Shown: one piece after another, positions 13,290 through 25,500 of the stretch
Numbering within the stretch: the first letter of the stretch is position 1
Layout of the letters: each line of letters begins with the position of its first letter
Source of the DNA: Acanthacorydalis orientalis
Lineage: Eukaryota > Arthropoda > Insecta > Megaloptera > Corydalidae
Assembly (NCBI GenBank): GCA_034766995.1
Contig: CM068313.1
Span: forward strand, 29,573,325-29,637,324
Direction: 5' to 3'
DNA: 64,000 nt
Notes under the pieces: generated by a model
Told to the model about the DNA's origin: nothing
Seen by the model: only the letters and a program-made list of their open reading frames with translations
The model's database searches: none
Translations under genes and position numbers: made by a program

Positions 13290-14540
13290 ATGCGTATTGA
13301 AATTATCTATCACGTGGTATGCGTTTCGATCCGATTATTTGCCAAAATGGCCTTATTTTGCTCAAAAAACCCATTTTTCAACCAGTTTTTCGGCTATAAG
13401 TAGTCGAAATTAAGTGCAAAGTGGGTAATGTCGTATATCGTTAGATGCGCCTTGAAATTATCAATCACGCGGTGTGCGACTCGATCCGATTATTTGCCAA
13501 AATAGCCTTATTTTGCCCGAAAAACCCATGTTTAAACCTGTTTTTCGGTCATAATTAGCCGAAATTACATGCGAAATGGGTAATGTCGTATATCGTTAGA
13601 TGCGCCTTGCAATTATCAATCACGCGGTGTGCGATTTGATCCGATTATTTGCCAAAATGGCCTTATTTTGCCCGAAACCCCCATTTTTCAACTAGTTTTT
13701 CGGTCATAAGTAGTCGAAATTAAGTGCAAAGTGGGTAATGTCGTATATCGTTAGATGCGCCTTGAAATTATCAATCACGCGGTGTGCGATTTGATCCGAT
13801 TATTTGCCAAAATGGCCTTATTTTGCCCGAAAACCCATTTTTCAACTAGTTTTTCGGTCATAAGTAGTCGAAATTAAGTGCAAAGTGGGTAATGTCGTAT
13901 ATCGTTAGATGCGCCTTGAAATTATCAATCACGCGGTGTGCGATTTGATCCGATTATTTGCCAAAATGGCCTTATTTTGCCCGAAAACCCCATTTTTCAA
14001 CTAGTTTTTCGGTCATAAGTAGTCGAAATTAAGTGCAAAGTGGGTAATGTCGAATATCGTTAGATGCGCCTTTAAATTATCTATCACGCGGTGTGCAATT
14101 CGGTCCGATTATTTGCCAAAATGGCCTTATTTTGCCCGAAAAACCCATTTTTCAACTAGTTTTTCGGTCATAAGTAATCGAAATTAAGTGCAAAGTGGGT
14201 AATGTCGTATATCGTTAGATGCGCCTTGAAATTATCAATCACGCGGTGTGCGACTCGATCCGATTATTTGCCAAAATAGCCTTATTTTGCCCGAAAAACC
14301 CATGTTTAAACCTGTTTTTCGGTCATAATTAGCCGAAATTACATGCGAAATGGGTAATGTCGTATATCGTTAGATGCGCCTTGCAATTATCTATCACGTG
14401 GTGTGCGATTCGGTCCGATTATTTGCCAAAATGGCCTTATTTTGCCCGAAAAACCCATTTTTCAACCAGTTTTTCGGTCATAAGTAGTCGAAATTAAGTG
14501 CAAAGTGGGTAATGTCGTATATCGTTAGATGCGCCTTGAA
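13290..14540 (+). repeat. Higher-order block, copy 3 of 3 (shorter)
   Basis: CGAAACCCCC recurs near 13676, which is 2636 bp or 17 monomers after copy 2, again followed by GTGTGCAATTCGG (near 14093). The copy departs from the other two at about 14540. It has a one-base contraction (GAAAACCC for GAAAACCCC near 13830) absent from them. Confidence 0.82.
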
Positions 14541-15110
14541 ATTATCAATCACGCGGTGTGCGACTCGATCCGATTATTTGCCAAAATAGCCTTATTTTGC
14601 CCGAAAAACCCATTTTTCAACCAGTTTTTCGGTCATAAGTAGTCGAAATTAAGTGCAAAGTGGGTAATGTTGTATATCGTTAGATGCGCCTTGAAATTAT
14701 CTATCACGCGGTGTGCGACTAGATCCGATTATTCGCCAAAATAGCCTTATTTTGCCCGAAAAACCCATGTTTCAACCAGTTTTTCGGTCATAATTAGCCG
14801 AAATTACGTGCGAAATGGGTAATGTCGTATATCGTTAGATGCGTCTTGAAATTATCTATCACGTGGTATGCGTTTCGATCCGATTATTTGCCAAAATGGC
14901 CTTATTGCTCAAAAAACCCTTTTTTCAACCAGTTTTTCGGTCATAAGTAGTCGAAATTAAGTGCGAAATAGGTAATGTCGTACATCGTTAGATGCGTCTT
15001 GAAATTATCTATCACGTGGTGCGCGACTCGATCCGATTATTTGCCAAAATATCCATATTTTGCCCGAAAACCCAATTTTTCAACCAGTTTTTCGGTCATA
15101 AGAAGTCGAA

Positions 15111-16318
15111 AGTTTCACCTTTTTTCTCGTCGTTTTATCCTTTTTTTTCAAATTTTCCCCTTTATTCTCTTGTTGTTTTCTCCTTTTTTCTAATTTTCTC
15201 CTTTTTCTCTCGTCGTTTTCTCCTTTTTCTAATTTTCTCCTTTTCTCTATCCTTGACTTCTCCTTTTTTCCAATTTTATTTCTTTTTTTCTCGACATTTT
15301 CTCCTTTTTCTAAAAATGTCTCATTTTCTCTCTCTTTGTTTCTCTTTTCTTTCCCAAATCTCTACTATTTCTTACGTAGTTTTCTCCTTTTCCCTAATTT
15401 CTCCGTTTCTCTCGATGTTTTCTCCTTTTTTCTCCCTTTTCCCCTCGTCGTTTTTTCCATTTTTCCCAATTACTCCTTTTTTTCTTGTCGTTCTCTCCTT
15501 TTTCCAAACATCTCCTTTTTTCTCTCGTCGTTTTCTTCTATATTCTCTAGTTTCTCTTTTTCTTTTTTTCGTTTTCTCCTTTTTTCCCAAATTTCTACTT
15601 TTTCTCACGTTGTTTTTTCCTTTTACCAAATTTTTCCTTTTCTCCCTCGTTGTCTTCTTCTTTTTTCTCATTTTTCCTCTCGTCGTTTTCTCCATTTTTT
15701 CCAATTTTCCTTTTTCTTCTCTTCGTTTTCTCCTTTTTCCAAATATCTCCTTTTTTTCTCGTTTCCACATTTCCCCCCAAATTTTTCCTTTTTTCTCTCG
15801 TCGTTTTCTCCTTTATTCTCAAGTTTCTCTTTTCTCTTTATCGTTTTCTCCTTTTTTCCCAAATTTCTAATTTTTCTCTCGTTTTTATCTCCTTTTTCCA
15901 ATTTTCTCATTTTCTCTCTCGTTGTCTTCTCTTTTTTCTCCTTTTTTCTCTCGTCGTTTTCTCCATTTTTCCCAATTTTCCTTTTTCTTCTCGTCGTTTT
16001 CTCCTTTTTCCAAATATCTCCTTTTATTTCCGTTTCCACATTTCCCCACAAATTTTTCCTTTTTTGTCTCGTCGTTTTCTCCTTTTTTCCAAATTTCTCC
16101 TTTTCTCTCGTCGTTTTCTCCATTTCCCCAAATTTCGTCCTTTCTTCTCTCGTCGTTGTCTCTTCTTTTCCAATTTTCTCCTCCTTTCTTCTCTCGTCAT
16201 TTTCTCCTTTTTTTCCAATTTGCTCCTTTCTCTCGTCGTTTTCTCCTTTTCCCCAATTTTCTCCTTTTTTCCCGGTTGTTTGCTCATTTTTTCCTCGTCG
16301 TTTTCTCCTTTTTTCCCA
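15111..16318 (+). repeat. Pyrimidine-rich ~39-bp tandem repeat
   Basis: The plus strand is almost all C and T, broken by CGTCG. The unit is about 39-41 bp: TCGTCGTTTT starts at 15951, 15991, then about 16069, 16108 and 16150. A longer repeat of about 270 bp is also visible, with the CGTTTCCACATTTCCCC segment near 15760 and 16030. Several frames stay open in it and would give Phe/Ser/Leu-rich or, on the minus strand, Lys/Glu/Arg-rich chains; these are composition artefacts. The part from about 15455 rightward is mirrored in reverse complement at 34176-34972, while 15111-15454 has no partner there. A tract this biased could form triplex (H-DNA), which is inference. Confidence 0.93.
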
Positions 16319-16540
16319 AGCAATGTCCAAAAATCGTCGTCAAATCCGCGTGATTTTAGACAATGTCCAATAATCGTCGTCAAATCCGAGTGATTTTTAG
16401 ACAATGTCCAAAAATTGTTGTCAAATCGCAGTGATTTTTAAACATTGTCTAAAAATCGTCGTTATGTCCGAGTCAATTTTTAGGCAATGTCCAAAAATCG
16501 TCGTCATGTCCGAGTGAATTTTAGACAATGTCCAAAAATC
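16319..16540 (+). repeat. Outer edge monomers of the left 40-bp array
   Basis: The first five or six monomers after the pyrimidine tract carry CGTCGTCAAATCCG, then a distinctive TTGTTGTCAAATCGCAGTG monomer, then CGTCGTTATGTCCGAGTC and CGTCGTCATGTCCGAGTG. The same series, including the TTGTTGTC...CGCAGTG monomer, occurs in reverse complement at about 34060-34100. This is the strongest monomer-level evidence that the two sides are an inverted duplication. Confidence 0.9.
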
Positions 16541-19500
16541 GTCCGTCGAGCAGAGTGATTTTTAGACAATGTCCAAAAATCGTCCGTCGAGCCGAGTGAT
16601 TTTTAGACAATGTCCAAAAATCGTCCGTCGAGTCGAGTGATTTTAGACAATGTCCAACAATCGTCCGTCGAGCCGAGTGATTTTAGACAATGTCCAAAAA
16701 TCGTCCGTCGAGCCGAGTGATTTTTAGACAATGTCCAAAAATCGTCCGTCGAGCCGAGTGATTTTGAGACAATGTCCAAAAATCGTCCGTCGAGCCGAGT
16801 GATTTTAGACAATGTCCAAAAATCGTCCGTCGAGCCGAGTGATTTTTAGACAATGTCCAAAAATCGTCCGTCGAGCAGAGTGATTTTTAGACAATGTCCA
16901 AAAATCGTCCGTCGAGCCGAGTGATTTTTAGACAATGTCCAAAAATCGTCCGTCGAGCCGAGTGATTTTGAGACAATGTCCAAAAATCGTCCGTCGAGCC
17001 GAGTGATTTTAGACAATGTCCAAAAATCGTCCGTCGAGCCGAGTGATTTTTAGACAATGTCCAAAAATCGTCCGTCGAGCAGAGTGATTTTTAGACAATG
17101 TCCAAAAATCGTCCGTCGAGCCGAGTGATTTTTAGACAATGTCCAAAAATCGTCCATCGAGCCGAGTGATTTTTAGACAATGTCAAAAATTGTCCGTCAG
17201 CCGAGTGAATTTTAGACAATGTCCAAAAATCTTCCGTCGAGCCAAGTAATTTTTAGAACATGTCCAAAAATCGTCCGTCGAGCCGAGTGATTTTGAGACA
17301 ATGTCCAAAAATCGTCCGTCGAGCCGAGTGAATTTTAGACAATGTCCAAAAATCGTCCGTCAAGCCGAGTGAATTTTAGACAATGTCCAAAAATCGTCCG
17401 TCGAGCCGAGTGATTTTTAGACAATGTCCAAAAATCGTCCGTCGAGCCGAGTGATTTTTAGACAATGTCCAAAAATCGTCCGTCGAGCCAAGTAATTTTT
17501 AGACAATGTCCAACAATCGTCCGTCGAGCCGAGTGATTTTTAGACAATGTCCAAAAATCGTCCGTCGAGCCGAGTGATTTTGAGACAATGTCCAAAAATC
17601 GTCCGTCGAGCCGAGTGATTTTAGACAATGTCCAAAAATCGTCCGTCGAGCCGAGTGATTTTAGACAAAGTCCAAAAATCGTCCGTCGAGCAGAGTGATT
17701 TTTAGACAATGTCCAAAAATCGTCCGTCGAGTCAAGTGATTTTAGACAATGTCCAACAATCGTCCGTCGAGCCGAGTGATTTGTAGACAATGTCCAAAAA
17801 TCGTCCGTCGAGCCGAGTGATTTTAGACAATGTCCAAAAATCGTCCGTCTAGCCAAGTGAGTTTTAGACAATGTCCAAAAATCGTCCGTCTAGCCAAGTG
17901 AGTTTTAGACAATGTCCAAAAATCGTCCGTCGAGTCAAGTGATTTTAGACAATGTCCAACAATCGTCCGTCGAGCCGAGTGATTTGTAGACAATGTCCAA
18001 AAATCGTCCGTCGAGCCGAGTGATTTTAGACAATGTCCAAAAATCGTCCGTCTAGCCAAGTGAGTTTTAGACAATGTCCAACAATCGTCCGTCGAACCAA
18101 GTGAGTTTTAGACAATGTCCAAAAATCGTCCGTCGAGCCGAGTGATTTTTAGACAATGTCCAAAAATCGTCCGTCGAGTCGAGTGATTTTAGACAATGTC
18201 CAAAAATCGTCCGTCGAGCAGAGTGATTTGTAGACAATGTCCAAAAATCGTCCGTCGAGCCGAGTGATTTTAGACAATGTCCAAAAATCGTCCGTCTAGC
18301 CAAGTGAGTTTTAGACAATGTCCAAAAATCGTCCGTCTATCCAAGTGAGTTTTAGACAATGTCCAAAAATCGTCCGTTGAGCCGAGTGATTTTTAGACAA
18401 TGTCCAAAAATCGTCCGTCTAGCCAAGTGAGTTTTAGACAATGTCCAAAAATCGTCCGTCGAGCCGAGTGATTTTTAGACAATGTCCAAAAAACGTCCGT
18501 CGAGCAGAGTGATTTTTAGACAATGTCCAAAAATCGTCCGTCTAGCCAAGTGAGTTTTAGACAATGTCCAAAAATCGTCCGTTGAGCCGAGTGATTTTTA
18601 GACAATGTCCAAAAATCGTCCGTCTAGCCAAGTGAGTTTTAGACAATGTCCAAAAATCGTCCGTCGAGCCGAGTGATTTTTAGACAATGTCCAAAAACCG
18701 TCCGTCGAGCCGAGTGATTTTTAGACAATGTCCAAAAATTGTCCGTCAACCGAGTGATTTTGAGACAATGTCCAAAAATCGTCCGTCGAGCCGAGTGATT
18801 TTAGACAATGTCCAAAAATCGTCCGTCGAGCCGAGTGATTTTTAGACAATGTCCAAAAATCGTCCGTCGAGCAGAGTGATTTTTAGACAATGTCCAAAAA
18901 TCGTCCGTCGAGCCGAGTGATTTTTAGACAATGTCCAAAAATCGTCCGTCGAGCCGAGTGATTTTGAGACAATGTCCAAAAATCGTCCGTCGAGCCGAGT
19001 GATTTTTAGACAATGTCCAAAAATTGTCCGTCGAGCCGAGTGATTTTAAGACAATGTCCAAAAATTGTCCGTCAGCCGAGTGAATTTTAGACAATGTCCA
19101 AAAATCGTCCGTCGAGCTGAGTGAAGTTTAGACAATGTCCAAAAATCGTCCGTCGACCCGAGTGGTTTTTAGACAATGTCCAAAAATCGTCCGTCGAGCC
19201 GAGTGATTTTTAGACAATGTCCAAAAATCGTCCGTCGAGCCGAGTGATTTTGAGACAATGTCCAAAAATCGTCCGTCGAGCCGAGTGATTTTTAGACAAT
19301 GTCCAAAAATTGTCCATCGAGCCGAGTGATTTTAAGACAATGTCCAAAAATTGTCCGTCAGCCGAGTGAATTTTAGACAATGTCCAAAAATCGTCCGTCT
19401 AGCCAAGTGAGTTTTAGACAATGTCCAAAAATCGTCCGTCGAGTCAAGTGATTTTAGACAATGTCCAACAATCGTCCGTCGAGCCGAGTGATTTTTAGAC

Positions 19501-22500
19501 AATGTCCAAAAATCGTCCGTCGAGTCAAGGAATTTTTAGACAATGTCCAACAATCGTCCGTCGAGCCGAGTGATTTTTAGACAATGTCCAAAAATCGTCC
19601 GTCGAGCGGAGTGATTTTGAGACAATGTCCAAAAATTGTCCGTCGAGCCGAGTGATTTTTAGACAATGTCCAAAAATCGTCCGTCGAGCCGAGTGATTTG
19701 TAGACAATGTCCAAAAATCGTCCGTCGAGCCGAGTGATTTTAGACAATGTCCAAAAATCGTCCGTCTAGCCAAGTGAGTTTTAGACAATGTCCAAAAATC
19801 GTCCGTCTATCCAAGTGAGTTTTAGACAATGTCCAAAAATCGTCCGTTGAGCCGAGTGATTTTTAGACAATGTCCAAAAATCGTCCGTCGAGCAGAGTGA
19901 TTTTTAGACAATGTCCAAAAATCGTCCGTTGAGCCGAGTGATTTTTAGACAATGTCCAAAAATCGTCCGTCGAGCAGAGTGATTTTTAGACAATGTCCAA
20001 AAATCGTCCGTCGAGCCGAGTGATTTTGAGACAATGTCCAAAAATCGTCCGTCGAGCCGAGTGATTTTAGACAATGTCCAAAAATCGTCCGTCGAGCCGA
20101 GTGATTTTAGACAAAGTCCAAAAATCGTCCGTCGAGCAGAGTGATTTTTAGACAATGTCCAAAAATCGTCCGTCGAGTCAAGTGAATTTTAGACAATGTC
20201 CAAAAATCGTCCGTCGAGCAGAGTGATTTTTAGACAATGTCCAAAAATCGTCCGTCTAGCCAAGTGAGTTTTAGACAATGTCCAAAAATCGTCCGTCGAG
20301 TCAAGTGATTTTAGACAATGTCCAACAATCGTCCGTCGAGCCGAGTGATTTGTAGACAATGTCCAAAAATCGTCCGTCGAGCCGAGTGATTTTAGACAAT
20401 GTCCAACAATCGTCCGTCGAGCCGAGTGATTTGTAGACAATGTCCAAAAATCGTCCGTCGAGCCGAGTGATTTTAGACAATGTCCAAAAATCGTCCGTCT
20501 AGCCAAGTGAGTTTTAGACAATGTCCAAAAATCGTCCGTCTAGCCAAGTGAGTTTTAGACAATGTCCAAAAATCGTCCGTCGAGCCGAGTGATTTTTAGA
20601 CAATGTCCAAAAATTGTCCATCGAGCCGAGTGATTTTTAGACAATGTCCAAAAATTGTCCGTCAACCGAGTGATTTTGAGACAATATCCAAAACTCGTCC
20701 GTCGAGCCGAGTGATTTTAGACAATGTCCAAAAATCGTCCGTCGAGCCGAGTGATTTTTAGACAATGTCCAAAAATCGTCCGTCGAGCAGAGTGATTTTT
20801 AGACAATGTCCAAAAATCGTCCGTCGAGCCGAGTGATTTTTAGACAATGTCCAAAAATCGTCCGTCGAGCCGAGTGATTTTGAGACTGTCCAAAAATCGT
20901 CCGTCGAGCCGAGTGATTTTTAGACAATGTCTAAAAATTGTCCGTCGAGCCGAGTGATTTTTAGACAATGTCCAAAAATTGTCCGTCAGCCGAGTGAATT
21001 TTAGACAATGTCCAAAAATCGTCCGTCGAGCCGAGTGATTTTGAGACAATGTCCAAAAATCGTCCGTCGAGCCGAGTGATTTTAGACAATGTCCAAAAAT
21101 CGTCCGTCGAGCAGAGTGATTTTTAGACAATGTCCAAAAATCGTCCGTCGAGCCGAGTGATTTTTAGACAATGTCCAAAAATCGTCCGTCGAGCCGAGTG
21201 ATTTTGAGACAATGTCCAAAAATCGTCCGTCGAGCCGAGTGATTTTTAGACAATGTCCAAAAATTGTCCATCGAGCCGAGTGATTTTTAGACAATTTCCA
21301 AAAATTGTCCGTCAGCCGAGTGAATTTTAGACAATGTCCAAAAATCGTCCGTCGAGCTGAGTGAATTTTAGACAATGTCCAAAAATCGTCCGTCGACCCG
21401 AGTGATTTTTAGACAATGTCCAAAAATCGTCCGTCGAGCCGAGTGATTTTTAGACAATGTCCAAAAATTGTCCATCGAGCCGAGTGATTTTTAGACAATG
21501 TCCAAAAATTGTCCGTCAGCCGAGTGAATTTTAGACAATGTCCAAAAATCGTCCGTCGAGCTGAGTGAATTTTAGACAATGTCCAAAAATCGTCCGTCGA
21601 CCCGAGTGATTTTTAGACAATGTCCAAAAATCGTCCGTCGAGCCGAGTGATTTTTAGACAATGTCCAAAAATCGTCCGTCGAGCCAAGTAATTTTTAGAC
21701 AATGTCCAACAATCGTCCGTCGAGCCGAGTGATTTTTAGACAATGTCCAAAAATCGTCCGTCGAGCCGAGTGATTTTGAGACAATGTCCAAAAATCGTCC
21801 GTCGAGCCGAGTGATTTTAGACAATGTCCAAAAATCGTCCGTCGAGCAGAGTGATTTTTAGACAATGTCCAAAAATCGTCCGTCGAGCCGAGTGATTTTT
21901 AGACAATGTCCAAAAATCGTCCGTCGAGCCGAGTGATTTTGAGACAATGTCCAAAAATCGTCCGTCGAGCCGAGTGATTTTTAGACAATGTCCAAAAATT
22001 GTCCATCGAGCCGAGTGATTTTTAGACAATGTCCAAAAATTGTCCGTCAGCCGAGTGAATTTTAGACAATGTCCAAAAATCGTCCGTCGAGCTGAGTGAA
22101 TTTTAGACAATGTCCAAAAATCGTCCGTCGACCCGAGTGATTTTTAGACAATGTCCAAAAATCGTCCGTCGAGCCGAGTGATTTTTAGACAATGTCCAAA
22201 AATCGTCCGTCGAGCAGAGTGATTTTTAGACAATGTCCAAAAATCGTCCGTCGAGCCGAGTGATTTTTAGACAATGTCCAAAAATCGTCCGTCGAGCCGA
22301 GTGATTTTGAGACAATGTCCAAAAATCGTCCGTCGAGCCGAGTGATTTTTAGACAATGTCCAAAAATTGTCCATCGAGCCGAGTGATTTTTAGACAATGT
22401 CCAAAAATTGTCCGTCAGCCGAGTGAATTTTAGACAATGTCCAAAAATCGTCCGTCGAGCTGAGTGAATTTTAGACAATGTCCAAAAATCGTCCGTCGAC

Positions 22501-25500
22501 CCGAGTGATTTTTAGACAATGTCCAAAAATCGTCCGTCGAGCCGAGTGATTTTTAGACAATGTCCAAAAATCGTCCGTCGAGCCAAGTAATTTTTAGACA
22601 ATGTCCAACAATCGTCCGTCGAGCCGAGTGATTTTTAGACAATGTCCAAAAATCGTCCGTCGAGCCGAGTGATTTTAGACAAAGTCCAAAAATCGTCCGT
22701 CGAGCAGAGTGATTTTTAGACAATGTCCAAAAATCGTCCGTCGAGTCAAGTGATTTTAGACAATGTCCAACAATCGTCCGTCGAGCCGAGTGATTTGTAG
22801 ACAATGTCCAAAAATCGTCCGTCGAGCCGAGTGATTTTAGACAATGTCCAAAAATCGTCCGTCTAGCCAAGTGAGTTTTAGACAATGTCCAAAAATCGTC
22901 CGTCTAGCCAAGTGAGTTTTAGACAATGTCCAAAAATCGTCCGTCGAGCCGAGTGATTTTTAGACAATGTCCAAAAATTGTCCATCGAGCCGAGTGATTT
23001 TTAGACAATGTCCAAAAATTGTCCGTCAACCGAGTGATTTTAGACAATGTCCAAAGATCGTCCGTCGAGCCGAGTGATTTTTAGACAATGTCCAAAAATC
23101 GTCCATCGAGCCGAGTGATTTTTAGACAATGTCAAAAATTGTCCGTCAGCCGAGTGAATTTTAGACAATGTCCAAAAATCGTCCGTCGAGCCGAGTGATT
23201 TTGAGACAATGTCCAAAAATCGTCCGTCGAGCCGAGTGATTTTTAGACAATGTCCAAAAATCGTCCGTCGAGCCGAGTGATTTTTAGACAATGTCCAAAA
23301 ATCGTCCGTCGAGCCAAGTAATTTTTAGACAATGTCCAACAATCGTCCGTCGAGCCGAGTGATTTTTAGACAATGTCCAAAAATCGTCCGTCGAGCCGAG
23401 TGATTTTAGACAAAGTCCAAAAATCGTCCGTCGAGCAGAGTGATTTTTAGACAATGTCCAAAAATCGTCCGTCGAGTCAAGTGATTTTAGACAATGTCCA
23501 ACAATCGTCCGTCGAGCCGAGTGATTTGTAGACAATGTCCAAAAATCGTCCGTCGAGCCGAGTGATTTTAGACAATGTCCAAAAATCGTCCGTCTAGCCA
23601 AGTGAGTTTTAGACAATGTCCAAAAATCGTCCGTCTAGCCAAGTGAGTTTTAGACAATGTCCAAAAATCGTCCGTCGAGCCGAGTGATTTTTAGACAATG
23701 TCCAAAAATTGTCCATCGAGCCGAGTGATTTTTAGACAATGTCCAAAAATTGTCCGTCAACCGAGTGATTTTAGACAATGTCCAAAGATCGTCCGTCGAG
23801 CCGAGTGATTTTTAGACAATGTCCAAAAATCGTCCATCGAGCCGAGTGATTTTTAGACAATGTCAAAAATTGTCCGTCAGCCGAGTGAATTTTAGACAAT
23901 GTCCAAAAATCGTCCGTCGAGCCGAGTGATTTTGAGACAATGTCCAAAAATCGTCCGTCGAGCCGAGTGATTTTTAGACAATGTCCAAAAATCGTCCGTC
24001 GAGCCGAGTGATTTTTAGACAATGTCCAAAAATCGTCCGTCGAGCCAAGTAATTTTTAGACAATGTCCAACAATCGTCCGTCGAGCCGAGTGATTTTTAG
24101 ACAATGTCCAAAAATCGTCCGTCGAGCCGAGTGATTTTAGACAAAGTCCAAAAATCGTCCGTCGAGCAGAGTGATTTTTAGACAATGTCCAAAAATCGTC
24201 CGTCGAGTCAAGTGATTTTAGACAATGTCCAACAATCGTCCGTCGAGCCGAGTGATTTGTAGACAATGTCCAAAAATCGTCCGTCGAGCCGAGTGATTTT
24301 AGACAATGTCCAAAAATCGTCCGTCTAGCCAAGTGAGTTTTAGACAATGTCCAAAAATCGTCCGTCTAGCCAAGTGAGTTTTAGACAATGTCCAAAAATC
24401 GTCCGTCGAGCCGAGTGATTTTTAGACAATGTCCAAAAATCGTCCGTCGAGCTGAGTGATTTTTAGACAATGTCCAAAAATCGTCCGTCGAGCCAAGTAA
24501 TTTTTAGACAATGTCCAACAATCGTCCGTCGAGCCGAGTGATTTTTAGACAATGTCCAAAAATCGTCCGTCGAGCCGAGTGATTTTGAGACAATGTCCAA
24601 AAATCGTCCGTCGAGCCGAGTGATTTTAGACAATGTCCAAAAATCGTCCGTCGAGCAGAGTGATTTTTAGACAATGTCCAAAAATCGTCCGTCGAGCCGA
24701 GTGATTTTTAGACAATGTCCAAAAATCGTCCGTCGAGCCGAGTGATTTTGAGACAATGTCCAAAAATCGTCCGTCGAGCCGAGTGATTTTTAGAAAATGT
24801 CCAAAAATTGTCCATCGAGCCGAGTGATTTTTAGACAATGTCCAAAAATTGTCCGTCAGCCGAGTGAATTTTAGACAATGTCCAAAAATCGTCCGTCGAG
24901 CTGAGTGAATTTTAGACAATGTCCAAAAATCGTCCGTCGACCCGAGTGATTTTTAGACAATGTCCAAAAATCGTCCGTCGAGCCGAGTGATTTTTAGACA
25001 ATGTCCAAAAATCGTCCGTCGAGCCAAGTAATTTTTAGACAATGTCCAACAATCGTCCGTCGAGCCGAGTGATTTTTAGACAATGTCCAAAAATCGTCCG
25101 TCGAGCCGAGTGATTTTAGACAAAGTCCAAAAATCGTCCGTCGAGCAGAGTGATTTTTAGACAATGTCCAAAAATCGTCCGTCGAGTCAAGTGATTTTAG
25201 ACAATGTCCAACAATCGTCCGTCGAGCCGAGTGATTTGTAGACAATGTCCAAAAATCGTCCGTCGAGCCGAGTGATTTTAGACAATGTCCAAAAATCGTC
25301 CGTCTAGCCAAGTGAGTTTTAGACAATGTCCAAAAATCGTCCGTCTAGCCAAGTGAGTTTTAGACAATGTCCAAAAATCGTCCGTCGAGCCGAGTGATTT
25401 TTAGACAATGTCCAAAAATTGTCCATCGAGCCGAGTGATTTTTAGACAATGTCCAAAAATTGTCCGTCAACCGAGTGATTTTAGACAATGTCCAAAAATC

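Larger units (their letters stand above)
3055..15110 (+). repeat. 155-bp satellite tandem array (~78 monomers)
   Basis: The landmark GTCGTATATCGTTAGATGCG recurs at 3981, 4136, 4291, 4446 and 4600, a spacing of 154-155 bp that persists to the right boundary. Each monomer contains in order GATGCG, a TCTATCAC-type segment, CCGATTATTTGCCAAAAT, GCCCGAAAAACCC, a TTTTTCGG segment and GTGCAAAGTGGGTAATG. Alternative variants (for example GTGTGCGACTCG versus GTATGCGTTTCG, TAAGTAGTCG versus TAATTAGCCG) alternate in non-random runs, which defines higher-order blocks. All monomers face the same way. There are no open frames, so this is non-coding satellite DNA. A nucleosome-scale monomer length is common in arthropod satellites. 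Confidence 0.97.

Noticed and set aside
14975..16404. Several long open frames (up to 345 codons) rich in Phe/Ser/Leu on the plus strand or Lys/Glu/Arg on the minus strand, and their mirror at 34110-35082
   Set aside because: They follow from the pyrimidine/purine bias, which lacks stop codons in most frames. Overlapping frames are open on both strands, the chain has no domain pattern, and it runs straight into satellite monomers.
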